Source of the DNA: Streptomyces yangpuensis
Lineage (GTDB): Bacteria; Actinomycetota; Actinomycetes; Streptomycetales; Streptomycetaceae
Direction: 5' to 3'
NCBI RefSeq assembly: GCF_001005295.1
Contig: NZ_LBMK01000003.1
Span: 751,060-815,059, forward strand
DNA: 64,000 bases
Shown piece by piece: positions 15,340 through 25,080 of this stretch. The first letter of the stretch is position 1. Every line of letters starts with the position of its first letter. The notes under the pieces are model-generated. The model had not been told where the DNA came from and did not search any database. It saw nothing but the letters and a program-made list of their open reading frames with translations. The position numbers were made by a program, and so were the translations under genes.

Positions 15340-16458
15340 TCAGGCCGCGACGAGCTCCTGCTCGCGGTCCGGCGTCCTGGTCTTGGGCTTCCTGTTCGGC
15401 AGCGAGAGCCGGAAGACCTTGCGCCACGCGGAGAACACCTGCTTCGGCAGCGGCCCGGTGACGTACTCCAGCTCGTACTTCTCGAACAGCGCGCGCACCT
15501 TCACCGCGACCTCGGCGTACCGGTTGCTCGGCAGGTCCGGGAACAGGTGGTGCTCGATCTGGTGCGACAGGTTGCCGGTCATGAAGTGCATGGCCCTGCT
15601 GCCGCTGATGTTCGCCGAGCCCATCATCTGGCGCAGGTACCACTGGCCGCGCGTCTCGCCCTTGATCGAGCGGCGCTCGAAGACCTGCACGCCCTCGGGG
15701 AAGTGCCCGCACATGATCACCGAGTGGGACCAGAGGTTGCGGACCAGGTTCGCGGTGAACGTGGCGGCGAGCGTGGTGAGGAACGACGGGCCCGACAGCA
15801 GCGGGTGGATCACGTAGTCCTTGAGCACCTGCTTGCGGATCTTGCGGCCGACGGCCTTGGCCCGCGCGCGGAACTCCGGGTTCTTGCGGCGGCGCTTGCT
15901 CAGGTTCCGCCCGAGCTCCAGGTCGTACGCTGCGATGCCGTACTCGAAGAAGCAGGCGTTGATGAAGTTCCACAGCGGCTGGCCGAGGTGGAACGGGTGC
16001 CACCTCTGGTCCTCGTCGACGCGCATGATGCCGTAGCCGAGGTCGTTGTCCTTGCCGATCACGTTGGTGTACGTGTGGTGCAGCTCGTTGTGCGAGTGCT
16101 TCCACTGGTCGGACGGCGAGACGTGATCCCACTCCCAGGTGGTGGAGTGGATCTTCGGGTCCCGCATCCAGTCCCACTGCCCGTGCAGGACGTTGTGGCC
16201 GATCTCCATGTTGTCCATGATCTTCGCCACGGACAGCCCGGCGGTGCCGATCAGCCACGCGGGCGGGAAGAAGGAGAACAGCAGCACGCCCCTGCTGACC
16301 AGCTCGAGCTTGCGCTGCGCCGAGATGACCTTGCGGATGTAGGCGGCGTCCTTCTCCCCCCGGCTGGCGATCACCTCGTCGCGGATCGCGTCCAGCTCGC
16401 GGCCGAGCTCCTCGATCTGCTCCGCGGTCAGGTGGGCGGTGGGGTCGATGGCGGTCAA
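15340..16458 (-). CDS. Membrane fatty-acid desaturase
   Basis: A 372-residue di-iron membrane desaturase (PF00487) that inserts a double bond into fatty acyl chains using O2 and electrons from the partner reductase. The three histidine boxes are visible: GHNVLH (about 90), HNELHHTYTN (about 125) and NLSHQIEHHLFPDLP (about 300). Hydrophobic segments flank them (SRGVLLFSFFPPAWLIGTAG). Translation most likely starts at TTG 16458, with AGGAG 7 bases upstream; this gives the conserved N-terminus MTAIDPTAHLT. The start lies 7 bp after the ferredoxin-reductase stop, so the two form one operon. It is divergent from a PucR-type regulator. Confidence 0.88.
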   Translation of the reverse strand: MTAIDPTAHLTAEQIEELGRELDAIRDEVIASRGEKDAAYIRKVISAQRKLELVSRGVLLFSFFPPAWLIGTAGLSVAKIMDNMEIGHNVLHGQWDWMRDPKIHSTTWEWDHVSPSDQWKHSHNELHHTYTNVIGKDNDLGYGIMRVDEDQRWHPFHLGQPLWNFINACFFEYGIAAYDLELGRNLSKRRRKNPEFRARAKAVGRKIRKQVLKDYVIHPLLSGPSFLTTLAATFTANLVRNLWSHSVIMCGHFPEGVQVFERRSIKGETRGQWYLRQMMGSANISGSRAMHFMTGNLSHQIEHHLFPDLPSNRYAEVAVKVRALFEKYELEYVTGPLPKQVFSAWRKVFRLSLPNRKPKTRTPDREQELVAA

Positions 16459-16465
16459 GGTGCTC

Positions 16466-17521
16466 CTACCGTTCGATGTCGCAGGGGCCCGCGGCGGCGG
16501 ACACGCAGGTCTGGATGAGGACGCCCGGATCGGCCTCGGTGATCTCGCCGGTGCGCAGGTCGCGGACGGCGCCCGCCTTGAGCGGCGTGACGCAGCCGAA
16601 GCAGATGCCCATACGGCACCCGGACGGCATGAGCACGCCGGCCTCCTCGCCGACGTCCAGCAACGGCGTGGCGCCGTCCGCCTCGACGGTCTTGCCGGTG
16701 GCGCTGAACCTGACCGCCCCGCCGTCACCGGCGACGACGACGCCGGGGCGGAAGCGTTCGGTGTGCAGGCGCTCCTGGACGCCGTGTCCGCTCCAGAAGT
16801 CCTCGGCGGCGTCGAGCAGGCCCGCGGGCCCGCAGGCCCAGGTCTCGCGCTCGGCCCAGTCGGGTACCAGTTCGCCGAGACGGGCGATGTCCAGCATGCC
16901 GTCCGTGTCCGTGTGCACCTCGGTGAGCCGCAGCTTCTTGTCCGCGACCAGGTCGTGCAGTTCGTTGCGGAAGATCACGTCCTGCGGCTGCGGCGCGCAG
17001 TGGACCATGACGACGTCGTCGAACTCGATGTCACGCAGCATGCCCATCACCGGCGTGATGCCGCTGCCGGCCGTCAGGTAGAGCACCTTGGCGGGCTTGG
17101 TCTCCGGCAGCACGAAGTCACCCGTTGCCTGGTCGAGCTGGACCAGCGTGCCGGGCTTCGCCCTGCGGACCAGATGGTTGCTGACCTTGCCGTCCGGGAT
17201 CGCCTTCACGGTGATCGTGAGGCGGCCGTCCCGGCGGTCGGTCGGCGAGGTGAGCGAGTAGGCGCGCCACAGGCGCCTCCCGTCGACGTCGACCCCGATC
17301 CGCACGTACTGACCGGCCGTGTGACCACGCCAGCCCCTTCCCGGCCTGATCACGATGGTCGCGGCGTCACCCGTCTCGGGGTGCACGGCCTCGATGCGCC
17401 CCCGCAGGTCAGCGCCCGCCCGCAGCGGGCTGACCAGGTCGAGGTAGTCCGACGGCAGCAGCGGCGTCGTGACCATCTCCAGTAGTTTCCACGCCCTACT
17501 GCGGAGGGCTGCACTCGTCAT
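16466..17521 (-). CDS. Ferredoxin reductase with fused 2Fe-2S domain (desaturase partner)
   Basis: A 351-residue electron-transfer protein. The FAD-binding barrel shows GQYVRIGV and RAYSLTSP, the NAD(P)H domain shows LTAGSGITPVMGML and WACGPAGLL, and the C-terminal plant-type ferredoxin domain has the cluster motif CRMGICFGC plus a distal Cys (LIQTC). It would carry electrons from NAD(P)H to the adjacent desaturase, whose gene starts 7 bp downstream. This pair layout is common in actinomycetes. The ATG at 17521 is 86 bp from the divergent PucR-type gene. Confidence 0.88.
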   Translation of the reverse strand: MTSAALRSRAWKLLEMVTTPLLPSDYLDLVSPLRAGADLRGRIEAVHPETGDAATIVIRPGRGWRGHTAGQYVRIGVDVDGRRLWRAYSLTSPTDRRDGRLTITVKAIPDGKVSNHLVRRAKPGTLVQLDQATGDFVLPETKPAKVLYLTAGSGITPVMGMLRDIEFDDVVMVHCAPQPQDVIFRNELHDLVADKKLRLTEVHTDTDGMLDIARLGELVPDWAERETWACGPAGLLDAAEDFWSGHGVQERLHTERFRPGVVVAGDGGAVRFSATGKTVEADGATPLLDVGEEAGVLMPSGCRMGICFGCVTPLKAGAVRDLRTGEITEADPGVLIQTCVSAAAGPCDIER

Positions 17522-17546
17522 GACCCCAGCTTGATGCGCCTCAGGG

Positions 17547-17572
17547 CGTAAAGTCCTGACCGTAAGACGTAA
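17547..17572. repeat. Three CGTAA direct repeats in the divergent promoter
   Basis: CGTAA occurs at 17547, 17561 and 17568, i.e. at spacings of 14 and 7 bp, between the reductase and PucR-type gene starts. It is a possible binding site for the adjacent regulator; the motif is short, so chance is not excluded. Confidence 0.3.
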
Positions 17573-17607
17573 ATCTGGTCGGCTGAATTGTTCGCAGGGA
17601 ATAAAAC

Positions 17608-18747
17608 ATGAGCCATCCCATCCGGAAGGTCACCGAACTGGCGCTGGATCGGACAACGGTCACCGCACTCCGGGCCACGCTGAGGACCACCGCCGACGAG
17701 ATCGTTCAGGCGATCATCGACGAGGTCCCTCCCTACGCCAACGCCCTCTCGGGCCGCATGGGCGTCACCATCCGGCGAGCCGTCCGCACCGCCCTGGGTC
17801 ACTACCTGGACCGCGCGAGCGGGAGTGCCACAGGCGGCGACGCCCGTGACGCAGCCTACGAGCTGGGCCGCGGCGAGGTGCGCGACGGCCGTTCGATGGA
17901 CGCCCTGCTCAGCGCCTACCGCGTCGGCGCCCGCGTGGCCTGGCGATGCCTGGCAGCGGGTGCCGTACCCGCGGGCCTGCCCGCCGCCGAGGTCGCCAAG
18001 TTCGCCGAGCTGACCTTCGCCTACATCGACGAGCTCTCCGCCGCGAGCGCCGCGGGCCACGCCGACGAACTGGCCGCCCGGGGCCGGGACCACGAGCGCC
18101 ACCTGGAACACCTGGCCCGTGACCTCCTGGCCGGCGAGAGCCCGGACGTGCTGCTGGCCTCTGCGCAACGGGCCGGGTGGCAGCCTCCCGTCTCGCTGAC
18201 CGCGGTCCTGCTGCCCGCCGCCCAGGCCCGGCCCGCCTACCGCTCGCTCGACCCGAGCACGCTCGTCCTCGATGATCTGCCGGACGCCTTCGGCGTGCTG
18301 CTCGTCCCCGACGCCGACCGGTCACATCTCTTGCGGCAGCTGACCGACCGCACCGCCGTGGCCGGTCCGGCCCGGCCATGGACCCGCGCCTCCGCCTCGT
18401 ACGCACGAGCCGCACGTGCGCGCTCCCTCTCGTGCGATATCCGCGACACCGAGGAGCACCTGCCCGAGCTGGTGCTGAGCGCCGACGTGGACGCGTTCGC
18501 AGACCTGCGCGCGCGAGCCCTCGCACCACTGCGGACCTTGCCCGTCGCGACCGCACGGCGGCTGGAGGAGACGTTGCGGGAGTGGCTGCTGCACCAGGGC
18601 AGGCGGGACGAGGTGGCGGCGGCGTTGTTCGTCCATCCCCAGACCGTCCGGTACCGGATGTCGCAGTTGCGGGAGCTGTTTCCGGATCTCGCATCGCCGC
18701 GCCGGGTCCTTGAGCTGACGCTGGCGGTCGGTCTTCGCGCCGACTGA
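17608..18747 (+). CDS. PucR/FasR-like transcriptional regulator
   Basis: A 379-residue regulator with an N-terminal helical sensing region and the PucR C-terminal helix-turn-helix (HTH_30, about residues 310-375): TLREWLLHQGRRDEVAAALF then VHPQTVRYRMSQLRELF. The same architecture is found in FasR, the activator of fatty-acid synthesis genes in Streptomyces coelicolor. Because it is divergent from a desaturase and its reductase, a role in controlling membrane-lipid unsaturation is likely (inference). An AGGG-type ribosome site precedes the ATG at 17608. It converges with the aldehyde dehydrogenase gene at a strong hairpin. Confidence 0.82.
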   Translation: MSHPIRKVTELALDRTTVTALRATLRTTADEIVQAIIDEVPPYANALSGRMGVTIRRAVRTALGHYLDRASGSATGGDARDAAYELGRGEVRDGRSMDALLSAYRVGARVAWRCLAAGAVPAGLPAAEVAKFAELTFAYIDELSAASAAGHADELAARGRDHERHLEHLARDLLAGESPDVLLASAQRAGWQPPVSLTAVLLPAAQARPAYRSLDPSTLVLDDLPDAFGVLLVPDADRSHLLRQLTDRTAVAGPARPWTRASASYARAARARSLSCDIRDTEEHLPELVLSADVDAFADLRARALAPLRTLPVATARRLEETLREWLLHQGRRDEVAAALFVHPQTVRYRMSQLRELFPDLASPRRVLELTLAVGLRAD

Positions 18748-18771
18748 CACGTACCAGCGGGTGGCGCCGAC

Positions 18772-18804
18772 GGCGCCTGACGGCAAAACCGTAGGTCAGG
18801 CGCC
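18772..18804. terminator. Bidirectional terminator hairpin
   Basis: GGCGCCTGAC (18772-18781) pairs perfectly with GTCAGGCGCC (18795-18804) around a 13-base loop, followed by a short T-rich stretch. It lies between convergent pucR-type and aldehyde dehydrogenase genes. Confidence 0.75.
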
Positions 18805-18818
18805 ATCTTTCAGTGCCT

Positions 18819-20342
<1,524 letters not shown>

Positions 20343-20396
20343 GGTGTCCTCCCCTTGCCGGGCGCCGGCCGCCGTCGGACAGCGCTCGGGTGGAGG

Positions 20397-21710
20397 CTAG
20401 GAGCGGGCAGGTTGCGGATACGTTGCGGGCCGCCCGCGTCCGCCGTCCGGCCGTGCGCCCAGCTCGCGGTCCAGGGCGCGTACCCGGGCCAGCGCGGCCG
20501 GCCTGCCCTCGGGCGGCAGCGCTGCCGCCAGCGCCCGCCACACCTCTGGGTCGTCCGCGCCCCACGCACTGCACACCCAGTCGGCCAGCAGCCCCGCGTC
20601 CGCCCGGGCGACCAGGGCCGCCCGCGCCTGGTCCTCGATCCGCCGGCGCAGCCGGACCACGCCGGGCGCCGTAGAGGCCGGCAGCAACGGGCCCGGATAG
20701 GGGCGGAGGGCCGCGGAGACGGCGCCGACGGCCAGCCGCCTCGTCAGGGCGGTGAAGTCCGCGTCCAGCGGACGGGCCGGGCGATAGGGGCGCGACAGCG
20801 GCGCCGCCGGCCCCAGCAGCGCGCGCAGCCGCGCCATTTCGGCGCGCAGTGTCACCGGTGACACCGACTCGTCCTCGTACAGGGCGATCGCCAGTTCCTC
20901 GCCCGACAGGCCCTCGGGGTGCGCTGCCAGCAGGGCCATGATCTCGCTGTGCCGACGGCCCAGCAGCATCCGCCGGCCCCCGGTCACCAGCAGCGCCTCG
21001 TCCCGGCCGAGAGCGGTGAGGGCGTCCCGCGCGGCGGGCGGCCCCTCGTCGAGCAGGGCCAGCCGGTCCTCCGCCGCCCGGGCCACCGCCCGTACGAACG
21101 CCAGGGAGTGCGGGTGCGCGAGCCCGTCGCCACCGGTTATGTCCACCGCGCCCAGCAGCCCGCCCGTCCGCGGATCACGCACCGGCGCGGCCGCGCAGGT
21201 CCACGGGTGCACCCGACGGCTGAAGTGCTCGGCGCCGAAGACCTGTACGGGCTCGCCCACCGCGACCGACGTCCCGGGGGCGTTCGTCCCCATCGCGCTC
21301 TCCGCCCAGCGCGTCCCCGGGACGAAGCCGAGGCCCTCGGCCCGCCGCAGGGTGGCCGGTCCGCCCTCCACCCACAGCAGGCTGCCCCGTGCGTCGCACA
21401 CCGCGAGCAGGTGCGCCCCGTGCGCGGCGAACGCACCGACGAGATCCCGGAACAGCGGCATCACCCGGGCCAGCGGGTGCTCCTCCCGGTACGCACGCAG
21501 ATCCGCCCCCGTCAGCTCGACCCGCGGCGCGCACTCGGGGCTCAGCCGGGCCCGCGCGCACCGCAGCCAGGACCGCGCGATGACCGCCCGGACCGGTGTG
21601 TCCACCCGCCCCTCCCGGGTGAACGCGGCGTGCGCCCGCTGCAGTTCGCGCGTGCGGGCCGCAGGATCGGCTCCTTCCGGCAGTGCCACCGACGGATCCC
21701 GGTCGCCCAT
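20397..21710 (-). CDS. GAF-domain AcoR-like transcriptional regulator
   Basis: A 437-residue regulator. The N-terminal half (about residues 40-220) is like the sensor part of AcoR: VIARSWLRCARARLSPECAP, then a GAF domain with LLWVEGGPATLRRAEGLGFV and RWAESAMGTNAPGT. The C-terminal part lacks the sigma-54 AAA+ domain of true AcoR and instead has a winged helix (EGLSGEELAIALYEDE, then SPVTLRAEMARLRALLG). This form is common in Streptomyces. ATG 21710 follows a GGAGGGTGAC ribosome site and is preferred to far-upstream starts. It likely activates the downstream aldehyde dehydrogenase gene in response to a small ligand. Confidence 0.8.
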   Translation of the reverse strand: MGDRDPSVALPEGADPAARTRELQRAHAAFTREGRVDTPVRAVIARSWLRCARARLSPECAPRVELTGADLRAYREEHPLARVMPLFRDLVGAFAAHGAHLLAVCDARGSLLWVEGGPATLRRAEGLGFVPGTRWAESAMGTNAPGTSVAVGEPVQVFGAEHFSRRVHPWTCAAAPVRDPRTGGLLGAVDITGGDGLAHPHSLAFVRAVARAAEDRLALLDEGPPAARDALTALGRDEALLVTGGRRMLLGRRHSEIMALLAAHPEGLSGEELAIALYEDESVSPVTLRAEMARLRALLGPAAPLSRPYRPARPLDADFTALTRRLAVGAVSAALRPYPGPLLPASTAPGVVRLRRRIEDQARAALVARADAGLLADWVCSAWGADDPEVWRALAAALPPEGRPAALARVRALDRELGARPDGGRGRPATYPQPARS

Positions 21711-22052
21711 GTCACCCTCCCGTGCTGCCGCGGTACCTGCCCGGAGCGCCCCATCGTCGTCGCGGCACCGCACCCCGGCAAGCGGTACGTCGGCCACGGC
21801 GCGGCCACCGCTCCGGCCGGATCCGGGCGGTACGCGGGGTGCGGGCGCCGGCCGGTACCCAGCCGCCGGCCCCACGGAGCCGGATGGGCAGGGGCGCCGG
21901 GCACTGCGGCGGTCCGGGGCCGTGGTGGCCCCGGGGCGGGGGCCGCCGCGGCGTCCGGTCCCCTTTTCCATTCCGCCCGGCTGCCGGGAACGCGTGGTCG
22001 TGACGGTGCGTTGAGGGGGGTAGTGGTCGACGTCACATGGAGGTGTCCGTAG
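21711..22052. other. 342-bp intergenic region
   Basis: This gap separates the divergent GAF regulator and a small membrane-protein gene. I see no supported gene, RNA or strong dyad in it; it must hold the two promoters. All reading frames here are continuations of shadow frames. Confidence 0.45.
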
Positions 22053-22235
22053 ATGTCCAGTCGCGGAAAGGTCGCGGTTGCCGGAGTCGCGGCAGCCATC
22101 GTGTTGTTCTGGACCGTGGGTTTCTGGGCGGGCCTGCTGGTCCTGATCGGGGTGCCGGCCGCCGCCTACCTTCTGCTCGATTCGTCGCAGCGGCGTCGGG
22201 TGCGCGGTCTGTCCCGGAAGCAGCTCGGTCGCTGA
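22053..22235 (+). CDS. Small membrane protein (60 aa)
   Basis: A 60-residue protein made of an uninterrupted hydrophobic block (about residues 8-45, enough for two helices, with FWTVGFWAG between them) and a basic tail ending SRKQLGR. A GGAGGTG ribosome site lies 7 bases before the ATG, and base use is normal, which supports a real gene. Function unknown. Such positively charged mini-membrane proteins are widespread in Streptomyces. It ends near a strong hairpin. Confidence 0.65.
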   Translation: MSSRGKVAVAGVAAAIVLFWTVGFWAGLLVLIGVPAAAYLLLDSSQRRRVRGLSRKQLGR

Positions 22236-22303
22236 CGGCGGCGCGCGGCGCAGGGCGCACTGCGCGCCCTATGTGGGGCCGGCGCGGGCCGGTCCGAGGA
22301 GTG

Positions 22304-22334
22304 GCCGGGCTCCGGCTGGTGTGCGGAGCCCGGC
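22304..22334. terminator. Bidirectional terminator hairpin
   Basis: Perfect 11-bp arms (22304-22314 and 22324-22334) around a 9-base loop, between the convergent small membrane-protein gene and the prenyl synthase gene. Confidence 0.7.
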
Positions 22335-22421
22335 GGGCAGGGACGCGGGGTGAGGGGAGCGGGGTGTGCGGCGGGCGCGGAGTGCCCGTGCGCCCACCGT
22401 ACGAACGGCCGGCCGGCCCGC

Positions 22422-23441
22422 TCAGGCCGCGCCGCTCACGACGACCGGAGGAAGCTCCGCTTCGAGCAGCATCTGCGACGCGTGGTCGACGAGGCTGCGG
22501 AGGACCGGCTGGTAGGCCTCGTCGCCGCCCAGTTCGTCCAGGATCCGGTAGGCCTCCGCACGGAAGCCGTCGATCTCGGCACGGTAGCGGTCGAGGGCGA
22601 GAGGCGTACGCAGCAGGCTCGCCAGTTCCCTCCTGGCCTGATGCGAGCGGCTCGCGGCGCCGCACAGCCCCAGAATGTGCTCCCGGGAGAGGGGGGACGC
22701 GTCCTCCAGGACGGAGGCGAGCAGGTAGGTCACCGTGCCGTTGGCCAGGTCCTCGTCGCGCCCGGACAGGATGTCTTCCTGGTCGTTGAAGATCTGCCAC
22801 AGGATCCCGAAGACGTAGCCGAATTCACGCCAGAGTTCGACTCTCTCGTCCGTGGTTCCCGAGAACAGGGCGGCCATCGCGGTGATCATCCCGAAGGGGG
22901 CGCCGGATTTGCCGCGGTAGGTCTCCACCACCGATGCGCGGGAGGCGTTGCAGATGTCCCCGCGCATGTCGTCTATCTGGCCGTCGACGCCTATGATCCA
23001 GCCGTTCAGCACCTCGTTTATCAGGGCGCCGTGCGTCGCTTCCGGGAGATCCTGCGCCAGGACGATCTGAAGGGGGAGCGCATTGCCCGTGATGACGGAG
23101 GCGAGCAGTGCTTCGTCCTCGGTGAGGGCCCCGGAGATGGAAGCGCCGTCGGCGTCGGCCAGGTCGTCGAGATAGCAGGCCGAGGTCCACCACAGCAGGT
23201 GCACCGCCGACAGCGGGACGGCCGGCCCGGGGTTCCCCGTCTCTATCGCGTGCGTGAGCAGCGGGAGCACCGACAGGGGATGTCTCAGTTTCCGCTGCTC
23301 CAAGAGCTTGGCCACGCAGTTCCTCGTGGTCGCGGCGACCGGGCCGAGTCGGTTCAGAGCGGTTTCGATCTCCGTATCGATATCCTGCGCGACTCTCCGG
23401 TGCAGGTCGAGATACGACATGGAATTCAAGAGTGCCTCCAT
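22422..23441 (-). CDS. Atypical polyprenyl diphosphate synthase (ComQ-like)
   Basis: A 339-residue class I isoprenoid synthase fold protein. The first Asp-rich motif is intact (CYLDDLADADG, about residue 92). An IPP-binding-like QRKLRHPLSVL lies near 50. The second Asp-rich motif is NDQED (about 218) instead of DDxxD, and the Arg pair that normally follows the first motif is missing. The block GVDGQIDDMRGDICNAS followed by GKSGAPFG resembles the GQ-DD-R and K-SG pattern I recall from Bacillus ComQ, which prenylates a signalling peptide. It could instead make a short-chain prenyl diphosphate. ATG 23441 has no clear ribosome site, so the start is uncertain (Met8 at 23420 is possible). Confidence 0.7.
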   Translation of the reverse strand: MEALLNSMSYLDLHRRVAQDIDTEIETALNRLGPVAATTRNCVAKLLEQRKLRHPLSVLPLLTHAIETGNPGPAVPLSAVHLLWWTSACYLDDLADADGASISGALTEDEALLASVITGNALPLQIVLAQDLPEATHGALINEVLNGWIIGVDGQIDDMRGDICNASRASVVETYRGKSGAPFGMITAMAALFSGTTDERVELWREFGYVFGILWQIFNDQEDILSGRDEDLANGTVTYLLASVLEDASPLSREHILGLCGAASRSHQARRELASLLRTPLALDRYRAEIDGFRAEAYRILDELGGDEAYQPVLRSLVDHASQMLLEAELPPVVVSGAA

Positions 23442-23611
23442 CGTGGAATGAGCGTGGGGGTGAGGTGCGCACCCTTTGAGCCGTGTGACTGGCCGATTCG
23501 ATCATTCCGGAGGAGGGGGATCCAGAGCAATTTTCAGCCGATGTGGCCGAATCCCATTAGTTGACTCGTTAAACTACCGCCGGTAACAAATATTTCACGC
23601 CATTGAATAGA

Positions 23612-24070
23612 TCAGTAATAGCCATCCATCAAGGTGGTGGCCCACGGCGGCTGCCGTAGTTCGCCGCGTGGCCCGAATTCGACCATGTAGGGCTTCAGAT
23701 CGAGTACAGGTGTGCCGTCCACGGCGTCGAGGCTCTCCACGTGGACGTCCAGCCCGTCGACCTTCACCACCCGGCACCTCGACACGCCCAGCCGGTTGGG
23801 CCGGTTCTTGCCGCGCTGCGCGAAGATGCCGACCAGCGGCCAGTCCGGGTTGTTGCGCGGGTGCCGCGCCCCCGTCTCGATCCGCTCGGCCGGCACCCGG
23901 TCGAAGTGGTAGACGACCTCGACGTGCGAGAAGTCCTCCAGCCCGTAGAGGGCTTCCGGACCGAACCGGTCGCCGTCCAGGCGGATCACCGCCGTCTCCC
24001 GCCCCCAGTCGTCGTCCACGACGTCGGCGCGACCGCCCACGACCACACCCACCGGCTCCGACTCCACCAT
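23612..24070 (-). CDS. trmO: TrmO/TsaA-type tRNA methyltransferase
   Basis: A 152-residue protein of the TsaA/YaeB fold. Members use SAM to methylate N6-threonylcarbamoyladenosine at position 37 of some tRNAs. Family blocks visible are FSHVEVVYHFDRVP, the conserved RHPRNNPDWPLVGIFAQRG, NRLGVSRCRV and VLDLKPYM. Length is that of the short bacterial form, without the C-terminal domain of E. coli TrmO. ATG 24070 follows GAGGGGG. The 170-bp gap downstream is relatively A+T-rich. Confidence 0.8.
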   Translation of the reverse strand: MVESEPVGVVVGGRADVVDDDWGRETAVIRLDGDRFGPEALYGLEDFSHVEVVYHFDRVPAERIETGARHPRNNPDWPLVGIFAQRGKNRPNRLGVSRCRVVKVDGLDVHVESLDAVDGTPVLDLKPYMVEFGPRGELRQPPWATTLMDGYY

Positions 24071-24165
24071 CGCGTCCCCCTCTTTCGTTCGTCCCTGCGC
24101 GCCGCCGTTCAGCGGTGTCCCCGCTCCGCCGTTCGTCCGTGTCCCCGGCCCGGTCCGGCCACGGG

Positions 24166-24945
24166 TCACACCGGCCGGACCGCGACGCCGTCGAGCGCCG
24201 CCAGCAGCTCCGGCAGGTCGGGATCCCCCTCCCGGGGGACCGTGAGCACCTCGCCCGGCTCCTCGTCCAGGAGGACGAAGGCCGCCTCGCCGGTACGGGC
24301 CACCAGCGACCAGCCGGGCCCGTCCACGCGCAGGGTCCGGGCCCCCTCGCCGGCGAAGGAGGACCGTACGCGCCCGGGCGGCGGCGGGGTCCGCGTGTAC
24401 TCCACTGCCTCCTCCAGCGCACGCGCCAGTCCGGGGTGCGCCGCGGCCGCGGCCCCGCCGTCCGTCGCCACGCGCTCGCGCCAGTCGGCCCATTCCCGGG
24501 CGATCTGGTCCGCGCCCAGCCGTCGCTGCACCGGACCCCAGGCCTCGGCCGACGGCGGCGCCAGCGGCACCCGCCCCGTACCGTCCGCGCCCTGCTCCGG
24601 ATCGTGCGGTTCCGGGACCCCCGGTGCGGCCACGGACAACTCCACCGGCCAGCCCGCCAGCGAGACCACGATCGTCCGCTCGTCGGGCGACAGGTCGTAC
24701 TCCATACCGCAGTCCCACGAGGCGATGGCCGCGGCCACGAGCGAGACGTCGTCGACGACGACCGTCCAGCGCGCGCCCTCCTCGTCCTGGCCCAGCACCA
24801 GCCCGTACCCCTCCCGGTTGGGCGCCACGCCCAGCAGGGAGCAGGCCTCGGGGAAGTCGTCCCCCAGGAAACCGGGGAACTGCGCGGGGGTCAGGAGCAC
24901 GGCGGTCAGCACGTACAGCGAGCCGCCACCCTCGTCGTCGGACAC
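24166..24945 (-). CDS. Hypothetical conserved protein
   Basis: A 259-residue acidic protein that I do not recognise as a named domain. It starts GTG 24945 behind GGAGG. It has alternating beta-strand and helix-like segments (SLYVLTAVLLTPAQFPGF, TIVVSLAGWPVELSVA) and a Pro/Gly-rich centre, with no signal peptide or membrane helix. It lies 95 bp upstream of trmO on the same strand, so co-transcription is possible. The composition suggests a soluble Streptomyces-specific protein. Confidence 0.65.
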   Translation of the reverse strand: MSDDEGGGSLYVLTAVLLTPAQFPGFLGDDFPEACSLLGVAPNREGYGLVLGQDEEGARWTVVVDDVSLVAAAIASWDCGMEYDLSPDERTIVVSLAGWPVELSVAAPGVPEPHDPEQGADGTGRVPLAPPSAEAWGPVQRRLGADQIAREWADWRERVATDGGAAAAAHPGLARALEEAVEYTRTPPPPGRVRSSFAGEGARTLRVDGPGWSLVARTGEAAFVLLDEEPGEVLTVPREGDPDLPELLAALDGVAVRPV

Positions 24946-25080
24946 CTGGCCTCCAGCTTGCTCTCTCGTCGGCGCACCTTAACTACTCGGTAACCCGTGC
25001 GTCGAGAGCTTGCGGGCCACGATTTCCAAGGCTGCTACCTGCACGTAGAGTTGGGGACTCGCCACAGAAAGGGACACCCG

